Part shown: positions 33,425 through 45,450 of the stretch, piece after piece
Position numbering within the stretch: position 1 is the stretch's first letter
Layout: each line of letters opens with the position of its first letter
Source of the DNA: Echiichthys vipera
Lineage: Eukaryota; Chordata; Actinopteri; Perciformes; Trachinidae
Assembly (NCBI GenBank): GCA_963691815.1
Contig: OY829667.1
Coordinates: 8,322,821 to 8,386,820 of the forward strand
Direction of reading: 5' to 3'
Length of the DNA stretch: 64,000 bases
Notes under the pieces: model-generated
What the model saw: the letters and a program-made list of their open reading frames with translations, nothing else
Told to the model about the DNA's origin: nothing
The model's database searches: none
Position numbers and translations under genes: made by a program

Positions 33425-36400
33425 TGTAAAAAGTGCAAGAAGGTGTTTGTGCTGGAGGGTCATCTGATGAACCATGCCCTTTACCCCACAATTTATGGCA
33501 CCTTCTGACGAGCACCGGGGGAAAAAAGATGCGTTGGGCAGGTTTGATGTGTTTTATGAGGCTTGCAAGCCGCCCAGTCAGTATCCATTACAGGCATGTT
33601 AGAGAGTAATCCATGAAGTCCACACCTCCCCATAAATGATTTCCTGACACCAGCTAGTTGCTCCTCAGCCATGCTTGTGACATGCTAGCAAACCTCATTA
33701 ATTTCAGTCTCCGTTTGTGAATAAATGCAAGCCTATTCGCTTTGCTTGACCTTCGAGCGTACCATCGTCTTTTCATGCGTTTTCATCATTGTGAGTCCAT
33801 TTCTTCACAATGCTGCATGCAAGCTATGACATGGACCTCTAGAGAATATTTATCCAGCAACCCTCTGAACCCCAAAGCCTGCTGGCATCTTTGAAAAGCA
33901 TGTTTTCTTCTTTTCTTTAATCACCAAAATGAGACTGTTTATCATAGCCAGAAACTGTAGAATTGAAAGGATCATGTCAGGAAAGGTAAGCAAATCTGAG
34001 CTTAAAAAAGTGATATTTCACAAAAAACACTTTAAGCTACACATTTCATTTAAAAACTAGCCAAAAATATACTGCTTGCATTAACCAGATTCTGTAAAAT
34101 ACATTAAATTATGTACTCCGTAGCGCAACAAGGAAGTTAAAAATGACTTGACTGAGACCAAGAGTCAAGTGACAAAACTTTTTTGAAACTTTGAGTGAAT
34201 TTCAGGCTGTTTGCATAGAGCAGAGAGGAGGACAATAGAGGTTGTAAGTATAGGTGGTAAAAATGTCAATTGTTAAATATGCATAGCATGTAGAGCCCCC
34301 TTTCCCCAAAATTATTGGTAACACGTGGCCACTTGGAAAAAAATTTGAATATGTAGATTCTATTTTATTCAATTTTTCTAAAATGAGCTTGGTGTTCGGA
34401 GGGTTCAGTCATCTGTTGGCAACAGGGGTAAACTGACAGTTGCAGTGGCCATCTGAAATTTTCATTCTGCTCTCTCTATCGTCAAGGCTGCTTCATCAGC
34501 ATCTCTTATACCGAAGAAGCATTGTAGTTCAGAGTGAGTGTTGTTTCTCCAGGAAAGACTTTACCCTCCAGTTATAATAGAGGCCGACCTCAAAGACAAA
34601 GCTATGCATATGAGTTGTTAGAGGTTCACTGTTTCTTTTGAGAAACATGTTATGGGTTATTATATCAGAGGAAGTTTTTAATACTGGAATGGAAGTGGGC
34701 ATCCAAGATTTTGTACCTAGGAACACACATACAGTTTTCATTATTTCTAAAGAAGTATTTTGTTAACAATGCTTTGATGGGCACCCCGTCGCTTAAAGCA
34801 TTACTGAAAGTTGAGTTACTCTACTTCATCCTTACATTTTCAGTTCAATTGAACTGAACTCATAGTCGACTTGTTTCGTCTGCCTGTCAATATGGACCAG
34901 TCGGCTGCTAAGGCCTGTAGCATTTTAATAAACTCTGGGTTAGCCAACTATGTTGTTGGTGCTTTATTTTATGTGTAGGGACTGTTATCAGGCTACTGCA
35001 GAGGTTTGGTGCTATATTGAGCAGTATTGGTAGTTGAGAAAAGCCTTTTTTGATCGTTTAGCGCTCCGCCCCAAGCTACTCAGTGTTAGCCATGTCTGGC
35101 TGCTAGCGAATCTCTGGGATTGTTCTAATAGGTGATCAACGACAAACTGTCTTGAAAGCTTATTTGATGTATATTCATGCCGAAAAAGACCGTGGGTTTC
35201 ATTTTACGCAGGAGTTACACTCTCAAAAAGCACCAATCCAAAAACTGGATTAGGGACGTTTAAAACTATTCATTCCATCTGTGTTGTGTCCTCAACATTA
35301 CTTGTCTGCCAGTCTGGGACTACAACTGGACAAAAGCCACATGATTATAGATTCAACCCACCATCAGCCATTAGCTGACGGCCAAAAAGAGCAACAGGAG
35401 AGAGAATATTGGACATTCGTTACATAACTAGAAAAGGACTCCAGACAAATGCTAATGTTTCTGAGAATCATCACATATTCTAATGACTGCTAACGTTTCC
35501 CTATCTTTGTAACTGTTAAGTTAACAACTCTAGCTAAATCAAACTAAGTTTTGTGCGGGGAAAATCAGCAAAGGTGAAAAGACAGGAGATGGAACTTCCT
35601 GCACATTATGTGCCTCAGCCATCCCCAAATAGAAATGCACATGTAGATATGGTGCTGAGAAGATAGCCGAGTATATGTCTTCACTGACGCCCAGTCATTT
35701 TGAGACTTGACATTTCATCGAACAAAACTTTTCCTCTCTTTTCACGGGAAAACACAAAACTTTCTCCTCATGTCTTTGCATCATCCACAGTGGAACCAAT
35801 GGGAAAGTAACCAGCACAAAGCAGATTTTCTTCTGGTCACGTGCCTCTAATTTTACATTATTCTCTGTAGATATTCTGTTAAGTTCACATAACTTATTTT
35901 GTCATAAATAAGCAACAGAACAGCTGAAATAGCAACACATCTTTGTCCCCATTGTCTGTAGTGATGACGCAGCAAAGAGAAAAGAACGTATTGTTCAAGG
36001 CTTTACATTAAGGTCTAGATTAAGTTGCTTAACCTCCTAAATCTGAAAAATGAGCTGTAGAAACGACTGAATATTGACCCAAACATCCTCAATCCTCTAA
36101 GAAACATCCTCCACCTGCAAGTATCTCAGCTCAGAAAGATCCGGCTTCAAAGTAGAACATGCAGATGATTGCTTTTTAATGGTGGCATGGTATGCAGATG
36201 AGAGGGAATATGCAGGCATGATGTGATAAAATGGTAGGATTAATTGGCACAGGTAGCGCAGCAGATATATGAGCTCCGTTCTAAACTGTTTTGACCTGGG
36301 TGTTGTTCAATCCCTTGTGAGCTGTGGGGTTTCTTATCAATGATGTCACATGAAAGTATTTTCCCGATGGGCGGCAAAGCATCAGAACAATATATTCCAT

Positions 36401-36685
36401 GACCTTTTCTAAACCATTCAAGCAAGATAATGAGATCGCTTTTAATGCACTACAAACATGGTTGTAGAGCACTCTAAATCCAAAATATATCATTCTTACT
36501 GTAAATTTCAATTAAGTCAGCTACTAAAATGTCCCATTATATCAATGAGTATGCTACCAAGGTATTTTGTTAGCTAACGATTAGCACATAGCTAATTGTT
36601 AGGCATCATCTGATTGCTTACCCTGATATTCTTTCTCCTCACTCCACATGCCTAACTAACCAAATCAATGAAGAAAATGTGTAGC
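33425..36685. other. Long unassigned non-coding stretch
   Basis: No gene or named repeat recognised. It holds the perfect palindrome at 34839-34858. Frames are below 80 codons. Confidence 0.5.
34839..34858. repeat. Perfect 20-bp palindrome
   Basis: TTCAGTTCAATTGAACTGAA equals its own reverse complement. No flanking element is seen. Confidence 0.9.
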
Positions 36686-36690
36686 AGCCA

Positions 36691-36780
36691 ATCAGAATCA
36701 GAATCAGAATCAGGTTTATTGCTAAGTATGTTGGACATACAGAGAATTTGACTCCGGCTCATGCTTTGCTCACAGTTTCC
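36691..36780 (-). repeat. Teleost retroposon tail with (TCAGAA)n
   Basis: (ATCAGA)n at 36691-36712 leads into CAGGTTTATTGCTAAGTATG and GAATTTGACTCCGG. In inverse this is the 3' end of a common fish retroposon, as I recall it. A (CAATAA)n stretch follows at 36811-36830. Confidence 0.6.
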
Positions 36781-36810
36781 AAACATTTAACAGGACAAAC
36801 CTAAACATAA

Positions 36811-36830
36811 CAATAACAATAACAATAACA
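36811..36830. repeat. (CAATAA)n short tandem repeat
   Basis: Three to four units of CAATAA, followed by irregular GAACAATAG words to about 36870. Confidence 0.85.
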
Positions 36831-36874
36831 GAACAATAGCAGAACAACACAGAACAATAATTCTGAACAATCAG

Positions 36875-38520
36875 AGGCAGAGTAGGGAGGGCCATGCCTT
36901 CACCATTGTAGAAAGGTCTGATAAGTGTGTTTTTTTAAAAAAGAAATGGCCCTTTGTTGGACAAATGTGCTTTCGGTCCAATGGGACATTTTTCATACTA
37001 TTGCGCCATCGGAATAATGGGGACCTGGTATTTTCCCCATAAGCTGGTAGAAAAATATGTATAATGTAAAGAAATGTCCAGTTGTCTTCTTTTAATATAA
37101 ATGTATAAAATAATTCCAAGTGTTATATACAATTATATTTTGAATGCCACTATTTCAGTACAACCAAAATAAATGCATTTCACCAATATTGTGCTTACTG
37201 TTAATCTGGTCCTCTGTCTTGTGATACATGTAGAATATTCTTTTAAAGGAAAGGGTTCCTAAAATGAAAAGAGTAAAAAACACCTTTTAAACCCACCCAC
37301 AACATCGTCATTTAAATCTCACCCATGTGCTTTAAATGTTCCATAAACACCCAACAATGAGAGTGAAGACACTCTTTCACTAGCTATGTGTTAAAGGGTC
37401 CATACACCAGTGTGAGTGATCTAACAAGGAGGAGTGATGAGGAGCTGAAACAGTGCAACAATCGCACTGTACCCTGTGCCAATTATTTCACATGTGTAAA
37501 GAGGTGGGGGCTAAAAAGTACAAGATTCTCCCAAATCTCGTTGCTCCTCGTCTTGCATTCATGCTTGGCTTCTTCCCGGTCTATTCAGAGGCATTGATCA
37601 CAGTGTAGTGTGGTCTTGCTAACAGAGCTTCAGCCATGTGTTAAGGCTAACAAGGTGAAAAAATAATAACGAGCACACCCAAAGAAGAGGTCTCTGACCT
37701 GACTGCACTTTTAGTATTTCCCTCAATCAAAATCATCCAATATATTACTCTTGCTGGAATAGACGAGCAGTAAGTGGAAAGTATGGAAGGGATGTTTGTT
37801 ATCGTTGACCCAACACCGCCTGACCCTGCACTGCAAATAACAGAAATTAGAGACACGCTCTTGAAAAGCTTTCAAGTCTTTTTATTTGTGTGCTTAAAAA
37901 TATGAATCATCACAGGCTGAGGGATGAGGTTGAAATAGGTCAAAATGGCGGGTGAACTGAATGACACCACTCAGTGCTGCGACATATGGTGGCCGGTGTC
38001 CACGGTTGTCTTTTTCTCATGTATTTGTTACTTGCAACTCTCTATGAAGAGCTTTTAGCATGTCAGCAAAAGCTGTTGGAAAAGCAAATAGTCATTATCT
38101 CCTACCCAGGCAACTTTGAGCAGCTTGTTGCCTAGCATGAGACCGTCTGTTGATGATGTAAGCCTATGCACTTCACAAACACCTTCAAAAACATATTTCA
38201 TCACTTGATGCGGTGCTTGATGCCTTAGTTTTAGAACTCTGAATAAAATCATATTTGGCCAAAGCATCTACAAGGACACTGAGCATGAACAACAGCTAAT
38301 ATACTGTCTTTAAAAAGATTTCTCCTCTTAACCCCTCAGATAAATTGAAATGAAATAAGTCTCTGTCTGCCTGTCCTTCGACTTTCTCAACAATCGTTTA
38401 GCTGATCAACTTCACAATTGGAGGGTGTTTTGTTGAGGACCCACGGAAGTGCACTTGCAAGTGTGAGGTATAGCTTGCTAGGCTACTGTAGGTGCAACCG
38501 GCATCCCAAAGATGATTCTT
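36875..38520. other. Unassigned non-coding stretch
   Basis: No gene or repeat recognised. Confidence 0.5.
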
Positions 38521-38539
38521 CATTCCTGTATTAATGTGA

Positions 38540-39590
38540 ACCTTGAGTTTGATTATGAGAAGGCCTCAGCCTGATCAAACAAATGAAAAGACTAGGCCCA
38601 AAGCCTGTTTCTGGCCGATTGGTAAGAAAGAAAGGGACGATGACCACAACCAGGCCAACCCCTCCCCCATCATGTCACACCCAGGTGTGGAAAAACCCTC
38701 CAAGGGACCCCAAACTGTTAGTCTATTTGCTGACCTGACCTCTGGCTGATGACATCAGCATGCCTATAACACTGGAGGACACCATTTTGTCCTCTCTCTT
38801 TCTTGGAATCCCTTCACTCAACTTTCTTCTGCTAGATCTCCTGGAGCCTCAGTGGCCTGCAAAGAGCAGAGCCGCCTGATGAAACAATAAAACGGCAGAG
38901 ACGCGAGTGCCTGCCCTTTTTTTCCACTGATAAGTGGTCACAGAGACCACCTTTGCACAACAACCTCTTGTGTGTTTGAAGGCAACACAGGAAAGACTTT
39001 CAGAGAAACTTGCCTTAAGAGCAACTGCAACACAACTTTGTCTTTCCATGGACTGGTAACTAAACACCAACTGGGCATTATTACATTTTATGAGACTTTA
39101 TGAACGGCTAAGCATAGAACTGTAACTTTGTTATGACTGATGTTCAATGGTGATTATGTGTGACTGTGTTAATTCAGTTAAGCTGAGGATGTTTTGTTAG
39201 CAATACTCCACACAGTTATTGCATACAAAACCTAAATTAGACCCTTTTTAGATTTGTTGTTTAGCTTTAGTTTATTGTGTGTTTTGTTGAGTAAACTATT
39301 AAATTTATCTGTGTTCAACCCTTAATTAGTAGTTTAATATATTTTTTGAGACTTTTATATTAGTTGTCACTCCGTCTGTGACGGTGGCACCCCAGAGGAA
39401 CTTTGGTTTAACTAGAGTAATTGTTATTGTTATCTCTATAGCTAATATTTACTTGATTAACAAGAAGTTCATTGAGAATATTCCATCTCAATCTGAACGT
39501 TACTCCGTTCAGGCTTCTGGTGTAGCCAGCAGATATCCGGGCCAAGACTTCCACTTCCGAACAGTGCCAATGTTACGGTCCAATTAGAAA
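38540..39590 (+). repeat. Possible LTR-like or retroelement remnant
   Basis: The block has a TATA-like CCTATAACAC near 38763 after GATGACATCAGCATG and an AATAAAA signal near 38887. Its composition is transcript-like (pyrimidine patches, CCTGGAGCCTCAGTGGCC). No primer-binding site, matching second LTR, gag or pol frame was found, and the ends are undefined. Offered only as a candidate. Confidence 0.22.
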
Positions 39591-39594
39591 CTTG

Positions 39595-41580
39595 AGACAC
39601 AATAACGATGTTGTAGTTGAGAGATAACGTATCAATCAACGGATATCTGCATATGAATACAGATAAATAATAAAAAGTTTATGAAAAGCTGAAACAAGTG
39701 AGATGATAGCAGATGAGCTCTGTGATTGCATTTCGCCCCTTTAGCTCTCCAAAGACTTTTTAGCTGCATGCATACACTCAAACTTGATTGGTCAATACTA
39801 CTCAGTCTCAGTAGATACAGTGGTGAAGTCCCACCTTTGTAGTTCCAGTACATGGGACCTCAATATGAATTTCTGATGCATGTATTCCTATGGTAAATAA
39901 AAATTATTTTCTTCTTTCCCGTTTGAATTGTGCCATTAATTCCACCCATGTTGTTCGTGGTTTTTAAAGCTAATTTTTAATGCAAAAAAAACCTAAAATT
40001 TATTGTGAAGAAGTTTGATAATGGTTTGAGTGAGACCGCTTTGTGAACTACAACACTTCGCTGCTCTCGACGCAAATGATATACGTCACCACCCGCGCTT
40101 GGTACTCTGGTACAGACATGGAGACATCTCTGCTCCACATCCCCCTTTTTTCCACTGGGAGGAACATAGCATTGAAAAGGGTGAAAACCATTACAAGTCG
40201 GGGCATGGAACAAAACACAACAGTATCTTGGTTTGATCAGCACTGTGAATCGGTGTGAGAGAAGTGGATGCGCGAGATGAGATGTAGTCTTTCTCATTGT
40301 GTTTTCTCTACAGCCATAAACCGAACAATGCACGATAAACGCTCAACTCTTGACATGAAAAATGATCACTTAAATCCACAAACAACATATTTCTAATTCG
40401 GTCATATCATTTTTTACGATCTCAGAGGTACACTAATATCGAAACGGAGAAATATTTAGGATGGGAATAAACAAGGGCTGTAAAAGCACAAACCCGCATC
40501 GTTGAAATGTCATAATTCACAAGGGTCTAACTGGGACGTAATTCATGTAATCAGAAAAAGACTCTGATTGAATAGATACAGAAGGGAGGAGTGAAGATAA
40601 CTTTGAACCAAAGATCATATATCAACAGACCAAAACTCAAGGGCTTTTCTTCAGTGATTGGGCCTGTTTGTAATTGATTTTGAAAATATTGGCTCCTATC
40701 TATAGGGTGCCATATATCTCTCCTGGCAGCACTGTCACATGACATTCGAAGACCTGAAAGTGACAAGTATTTACAAGTTTAATTTAAGACAGCAGCATGA
40801 CCCTCCATTGCAGGAAAATTTTGAAAAATAGACGCTATGCTAGCATGGACACTGGGGGTATGACAATCCATGATTAGAAATTGATTTTTTCTTTAACCCC
40901 AGGTTCAATTATCAGGGTTTATGTTTGATGGGACCATAATGGTGCCTATCTGCAAGTACAGCCTGTCACGGCTCATGCCATGTTGTTTTCTTTTCCATCA
41001 GGTTTGATCGAGCTGTAATTGATTCACTAATTGCCTTTAATTATAAAGTAAATTACTTCTTTCTACCATGCAAGTTGGGTTATCTGTTTTGGTGGCTATC
41101 AAAGGAGAAGTTAATAAACTGGATGATAGGGTTAATAATCGCAATCCGTGCTGTTATTCTCATTAGTTCCAAATACGCATAAAGAAATTCAATTGCTTCG
41201 TGAGTGTATACTTGCTTTGTATAAGATCTTCTCCAATCTTGATGGCAATTATAGCCAACTGTTTGCATTTCTTGAAATAAAGAGTATTTTGCTTTTGTTT
41301 GCTCTGTGGTGAAGGATATTGTGCTGCCACGAAGGTTCACAGGACAGAGATTTTGCCGCACGTTACGTCTAAAACTAAAGTTCCCTGCTCTTTGGGGGCA
41401 GAGGAAAAAAGCATGCTGAGATTTCTGCTGCTGTTGCGGTTGTTGTTGAGTTAAACACACCGCTTGCTTTGCCACCCCTGATAAATAAAACATTGAAATG
41501 CTCCGGGAGAAAAGGGGGCTGCCTCCCCGCCTGCATCACACTTTTCCAGACTGCACTATGGACACTGTGTCTCTGCTTTG
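39595..41580. other. Unassigned non-coding stretch
   Basis: No gene supported. A 137-codon minus-strand frame (41080-41493) contains a Gln-rich run from CTG/TTG repeats and no domain. Judged chance. Confidence 0.45.
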
Positions 41581-41584
41581 ACAC

Positions 41585-41602
41585 CACACACACACACACA
41601 CA
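41585..41602. repeat. Short (CA)n microsatellite
   Basis: Nine CA units. Confidence 0.9.
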
Positions 41603-41604
41603 CT

Positions 41605-43120
41605 GGTTTTCACCCTTTGGCACATACCCCATCCCAACCCGACACCCCCCAACCCCCATATTCACTCTGAAAATATTCATGCTTATTCTGAAACATTCCC
41701 TTGTAATCTCCCCAGAGTGTGCACAGCCTTACAGGGCACCCAGCAAACGTACTTGAGTCATCATACATTTACATGAATGCCTGCGCACACAAAGACAAAC
41801 CTAGAGATAGAAAACAGAGATAATTCTGCCGCATTAGTCACTCGCTTTAATGTTTGAATAATCCCCTCACACATTGCTTGTTTTTTTCTTTCAGATAATA
41901 TCATTAATAAATGTTTGAGGAACGAAGGATAAACTACACTATAGCTGTGAGAAAAAACAGGAGATATCCCAACCCAGGGACTACAAATGCGACTATTCCT
42001 CCTAACCGCCTAATACGCTGCTCTGTCAGCAGCAGCGTGCTCTCAGACTCCTCGCCGTGTTCCATACAAACAGTCACTGGGTGCTTTTCTGCAGAGTCAA
42101 ACATCATACATTCATAGATAAGACCTGCATGCATAATTGAAACCAAACACTGAATGGTATGACATGAGAGAGAGAGAGAGGGGTGGGGGGAAAATCAATG
42201 CGGGTGCGTCTGGGCACTTCCTTTTAGTGCCTCAAAAATAAACAAGAAAAGGACCAAAATGGGGGCCCAGCAATGCCTGTATGAAATTTTAATGGCTGGA
42301 TATTGTTTAGCTGTGCCTGGCCCACATGGCTGTTGTAAGGTTCAAAAGATTTTTCGTCTTAGGTAAGGGCCCACATTGTAGCATTTGAGCTGAATGCGTC
42401 TGAAGGGTTTCTGCTGCAGGAATCTGTTCAAGAGTCAGACACATTTAATGGCGATGAAGTACAGATGTACTACAGAGAGCAAAAAGTCAACTGTCTGGCA
42501 AAATACAAATGCCGAAATTTGAACGGATCAATTTGGTATGAAAGCTGGTGCGGAGAAAATTACTGCTGTGAAGGTTTTTGTTTCAGAGGGCTTTGTACAG
42601 ATGCTTATTTCACAACAAAAATAAAGAGTATGTGTTTGCTTTTCTGTGCTTTCCATCACCTAACAGTATCTGAATTGTCCTGATGTGATGAATTGAACAA
42701 ACCCTCAATTATTTGCAAATTGTAGGGTTGACACATATGAAACTGTGTATTATCAAGTCTTATTACATAGCTTTGTTGAATACTCAATTCTGATTGGCCA
42801 ATTACGGCATTCTACGGTCCATTATTTCTGAATCGCAGGCGGCTGCTATGAATAGCAAACCGTTGTTTGTTATGACCGCAGTTCTTATCATAGACTCTGG
42901 AGGACCATTTTCATATCATCAACCATCCAGAAAATACTTAATAATAAAAAAAAAAAAATAATAATAATAATAAATATACTTATTAGCCATATAATAAGCA
43001 GGATTATGTAGATCAAACAGGTCATAATTGCAAATCAAACCCCTTTAGGCTGATTCAAGACTCCACTCATTAGCAAAGATTAAACCTTTTCATAGCATGG
43101 CATTTTATATTTCTATTAGA
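41605..43120. other. Unassigned non-coding stretch
   Basis: No gene supported. It holds a GA run (42166-42180) followed by a G-rich patch, a TAA-rich run at 42942-42974, and a short cysteine-rich frame at 42465-42683 discussed under findings. Confidence 0.45.
42942..42974. repeat. (A)n(TAA)n simple repeat
   Basis: A 13-A run followed by about six TAA units. Confidence 0.9.
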
Positions 43121-43126
43121 GGAATT

Positions 43127-43460
43127 GTTCAATATTTTGGTAAGTACGCTTAATCACTTGCCCGCAAATACTTACAGCAGATAAAGAGGTTAATACTGTA
43201 CAACTCTTATGTCTGTACAGTGAGCATGTAGTTGGAGACAGCTGGTTAACTTAGCTTAGCGTAGCATAAAGGCTGGGGAAAAGGGGGGTAGGGGGGCTAG
43301 CCTTGCTCTGGAAACATGTATCTTGGTTGTTTAATCCGTCCAAAAAACTAATTGAAACAGAAAAGTCAATTCAAAGACTGACGGGGTGTTAGCTACCGGT
43401 CCATAATTGTCGGCAGAAGCAGTTGACTTCCTCCGCTTGTTGCCTGGCAACTTGTAGATT
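43127..43460 (+). repeat. Teleost interspersed repeat
   Basis: Ordered landmarks: TTGGTAAGTACGCTTAATCA, AACTCTTATGTCTGT, TTAACTTAGCTTAGC, AAGGCTGG, GGCTAGCCTTGCTCTG, TTGTTTAATCCGTCCAAAAA and GTTGCCTGGCAAC. All fit a common teleost repeat I recall. Non-coding. Confidence 0.65.
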
Positions 43461-43700
43461 TAACATTTTGTTTTTTGACAAGGAAACAAGATAACTTCCA
43501 ATGAGTCTCATCCAATGAGACAGAAAGAAAAAGAATCTAACTAAAAGTCCAAAATCTATTTGGGCCTTTTAAATCTAGCAATTGATTGACACTGAAGAAA
43601 CAGTTTGCAGCATCAGTACTACTGCTGTTCAGCTTGCTACTGCTACTGCCTCTCACAGCCTGTGAAATCACAGTCACACACAAACAATATGTGAATATAC

Positions 43701-43701
<1 letters not shown>

Positions 43702-43774
<73 letters not shown>
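43702..43774. repeat. Compound (TA)n(CA)n microsatellite
   Basis: About 29 TA units (43702-43758) followed by about 8 CA units; same arrangement as 11942-12010. Confidence 0.95.
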
Positions 43775-43775
<1 letters not shown>

Positions 43776-43779
43776 GATT

Positions 43780-44490
43780 GTAAATTTCTCTATAAGCCAC
43801 CACTTACTATTTGTTCTGCCATTCCCACAGATTTGTCTCTCCACGGTGGCTGGTTGTTTGCACCTTAAAATGTCTGCCATCTGTTCAGCAACTGCTGAGG
43901 ACATTCTCCCGCCTACCAACATGGCTGACAAGATATAATGATGGATTACATTATTAGAGAAAATAATGAGAGAATATTTAACTCATCACCTATTTCAAAC
44001 ACTTTTTTGTGTGTGCTTTTGAGTGAACAAAGTTCCATAAAAACAGATTGCATTTTGTATGACGAGAATTGGGCTGTGCCTAAGTCATTCTGTATTCCTA
44101 AAGCTCCACTAATCAATACATAACTGTTACTTTATAATAACGGAATCCCGGTAGTGACGAATCCACAGAGAATCACCCAACTCAGTTCCCCTCAGCTCTA
44201 TGAAGTGTTGTCTTTTAGCTAAGTTTTGGTGGCTTCATTAAATCCTGTATGTTGGTGGTACTGCTTCATTCCCTTGGCCGTAAGCACACTCAACTCTTAC
44301 AAATGAACAAACCCTCACAGGCAAAATGTTTACGTTTAACTTTCATTTTTACAATCTCTCATTCTAGTGAAAATGACATTGGATGAATTGATCTTACTTA
44401 TTTCCGTATGTTTGAACTTGTGCTGTCGGCTGTGGATGTTAGTTTGCTTCAGTTGTTTTTGTCTTGTGACGTCAATTCTGTCTTTCATTG
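43780..44490. other. Unassigned non-coding stretch
   Basis: No gene or repeat recognised. Confidence 0.5.
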
Positions 44491-44495
44491 CACTG

Positions 44496-44556
44496 ATTAG
44501 GAGCAGCGCTCCTAATTTTGTTGTATCTCAATGATAATAAAACCTTTGTGTTCTTA
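44496..44556 (+). repeat. Hairpin plus retroposon-like tail
   Basis: Arms ATTAGGAGC and GCTCCTAAT with a 3-base loop (44496-44516) are followed by TTTTGTTGTATCTCAATGAT and AATAAAA. The tail resembles 3' ends of fish LINE/SINE copies. Confidence 0.45.
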
Positions 44557-44639
44557 ATGTTCTGTTCTGGAACGCTAACCGTTCTCATTCATTCTTTTGT
44601 TCCAGCCTTAACAGACTGACTGTCAGCCAAAAAGCAATG

Positions 44640-44770
44640 ATAAACCCACAGTACATTATCTGCCTCTTCGGCAGCAATGAATATAGTGGATCATTTAGTA
44701 GCTAAAAAGCCAGATGTCTTTTTCTGTAGTTCACACAAGGGACCCTTGAGTGTCTGTTTAAAACACACAG
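44640..44770 (+). repeat. Teleost repeat fragment (same recalled family as 18268-18740)
   Basis: GAATATAGTGGATCATTTAG then TAGCTAAAAAGCCAGATGTC match the middle of the recalled consensus whose later part is seen at 18350-18480. Confidence 0.45.
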
Positions 44771-44934
44771 GGCTTTCAATTGTAAACCGATCTGTGGCAA
44801 TTTTAGACGAAAAAGGATTAAGTGCAACACAGTCCGAGTAGGGAGGAGGTCAAGGGTGGTGGATGGGTCAAACACAGTTCATGTTCCATTCAAGTCTTGT
44901 GTCCTCTGGCGTCACTGTAGTTATGTTATAAACA

Positions 44935-45450
44935 CTTATTTTAACACAACCCACAATCTTTAACTAAACCTAACTAGGTGGTTGTATTGCCTAAACCCAA
45001 CAACATAGTTTTATTTGTATTTAACCACATGTTCCTGTGTTTAAAACATCCACTGAAGTGAAAGATCAGTTTTCGGCGCTAGGATACACAGGGCATTGAC
45101 AGGCGACGCATGGGTCATGACACAATGGCCGTAAGAGTTGGGAGGAAGTCAGTCCACAACCCTGTAGATGTCACCAATCTAAAGAGTTTCTAATTCATCC
45201 ACGCTGCATGGCTTTGGAAATCCAGGTCTGAACTCCCAGGCCGTTCTCAATCCCATGACTAATATTCAGGAGACCAGGGTCCCGTTTGGGTACTTTGCAT
45301 CCCAATAGTTATGACTGCTAACTCTAACCAACCACATAGTTTAATATGAGTTCACAATTCAAACAACAGGTTCGGCATGTTTAAAACAGCGTCTGGGATG
45401 CTCCCAAACGCTCCCAGACGCTGTTTTAAACACACAGAACCTGTTGACCA
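44935..45450. repeat. Teleost repeat ending in a large hairpin
   Basis: TAAACCTAACTAGGTGG then TTGCCTAAACCCAACAACA is a head I recall from a fish repeat. ACCACATGTTCCTGTGTTTAA (45025) and ACAACAGGTTCGGCATGTTTAA (45363) are related words inside it. It ends with the hairpin at 45364-45446. Limits uncertain. Confidence 0.35.
45364..45446. repeat. Near-perfect inverted repeat, 35-bp arms, 13-bp loop
   Basis: Inner arms 45379-45398 and 45412-45431 are exact reverse complements over 20 bases (starting GTTTAAAACAGCGTCTGGGA). The pairing continues outward to CAACAGGTTC on both sides with about four mismatches. The loop is 13 bases. Confidence 0.92.

Noticed and set aside
36811..36870. Regular CAATAA and GAACAA words that might suggest a CRISPR-like array
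   Set aside because: They are a plain short tandem repeat next to a retroposon tail, with no spacers.
41080..41493. 137-codon minus-strand frame with a Gln-rich run
   Set aside because: The Gln run comes from a short TTG/CTG repeat; no domain elsewhere.
41880..41905. Pyrimidine tract plus CAG like a splice acceptor
   Set aside because: The following frame is short, without domain, and no matching donor exon was found.
44662..44680. CTCTTCGGCAGC word resembling the start of U6 snRNA
   Set aside because: The rest of U6 is absent; the word sits inside a teleost repeat fragment.
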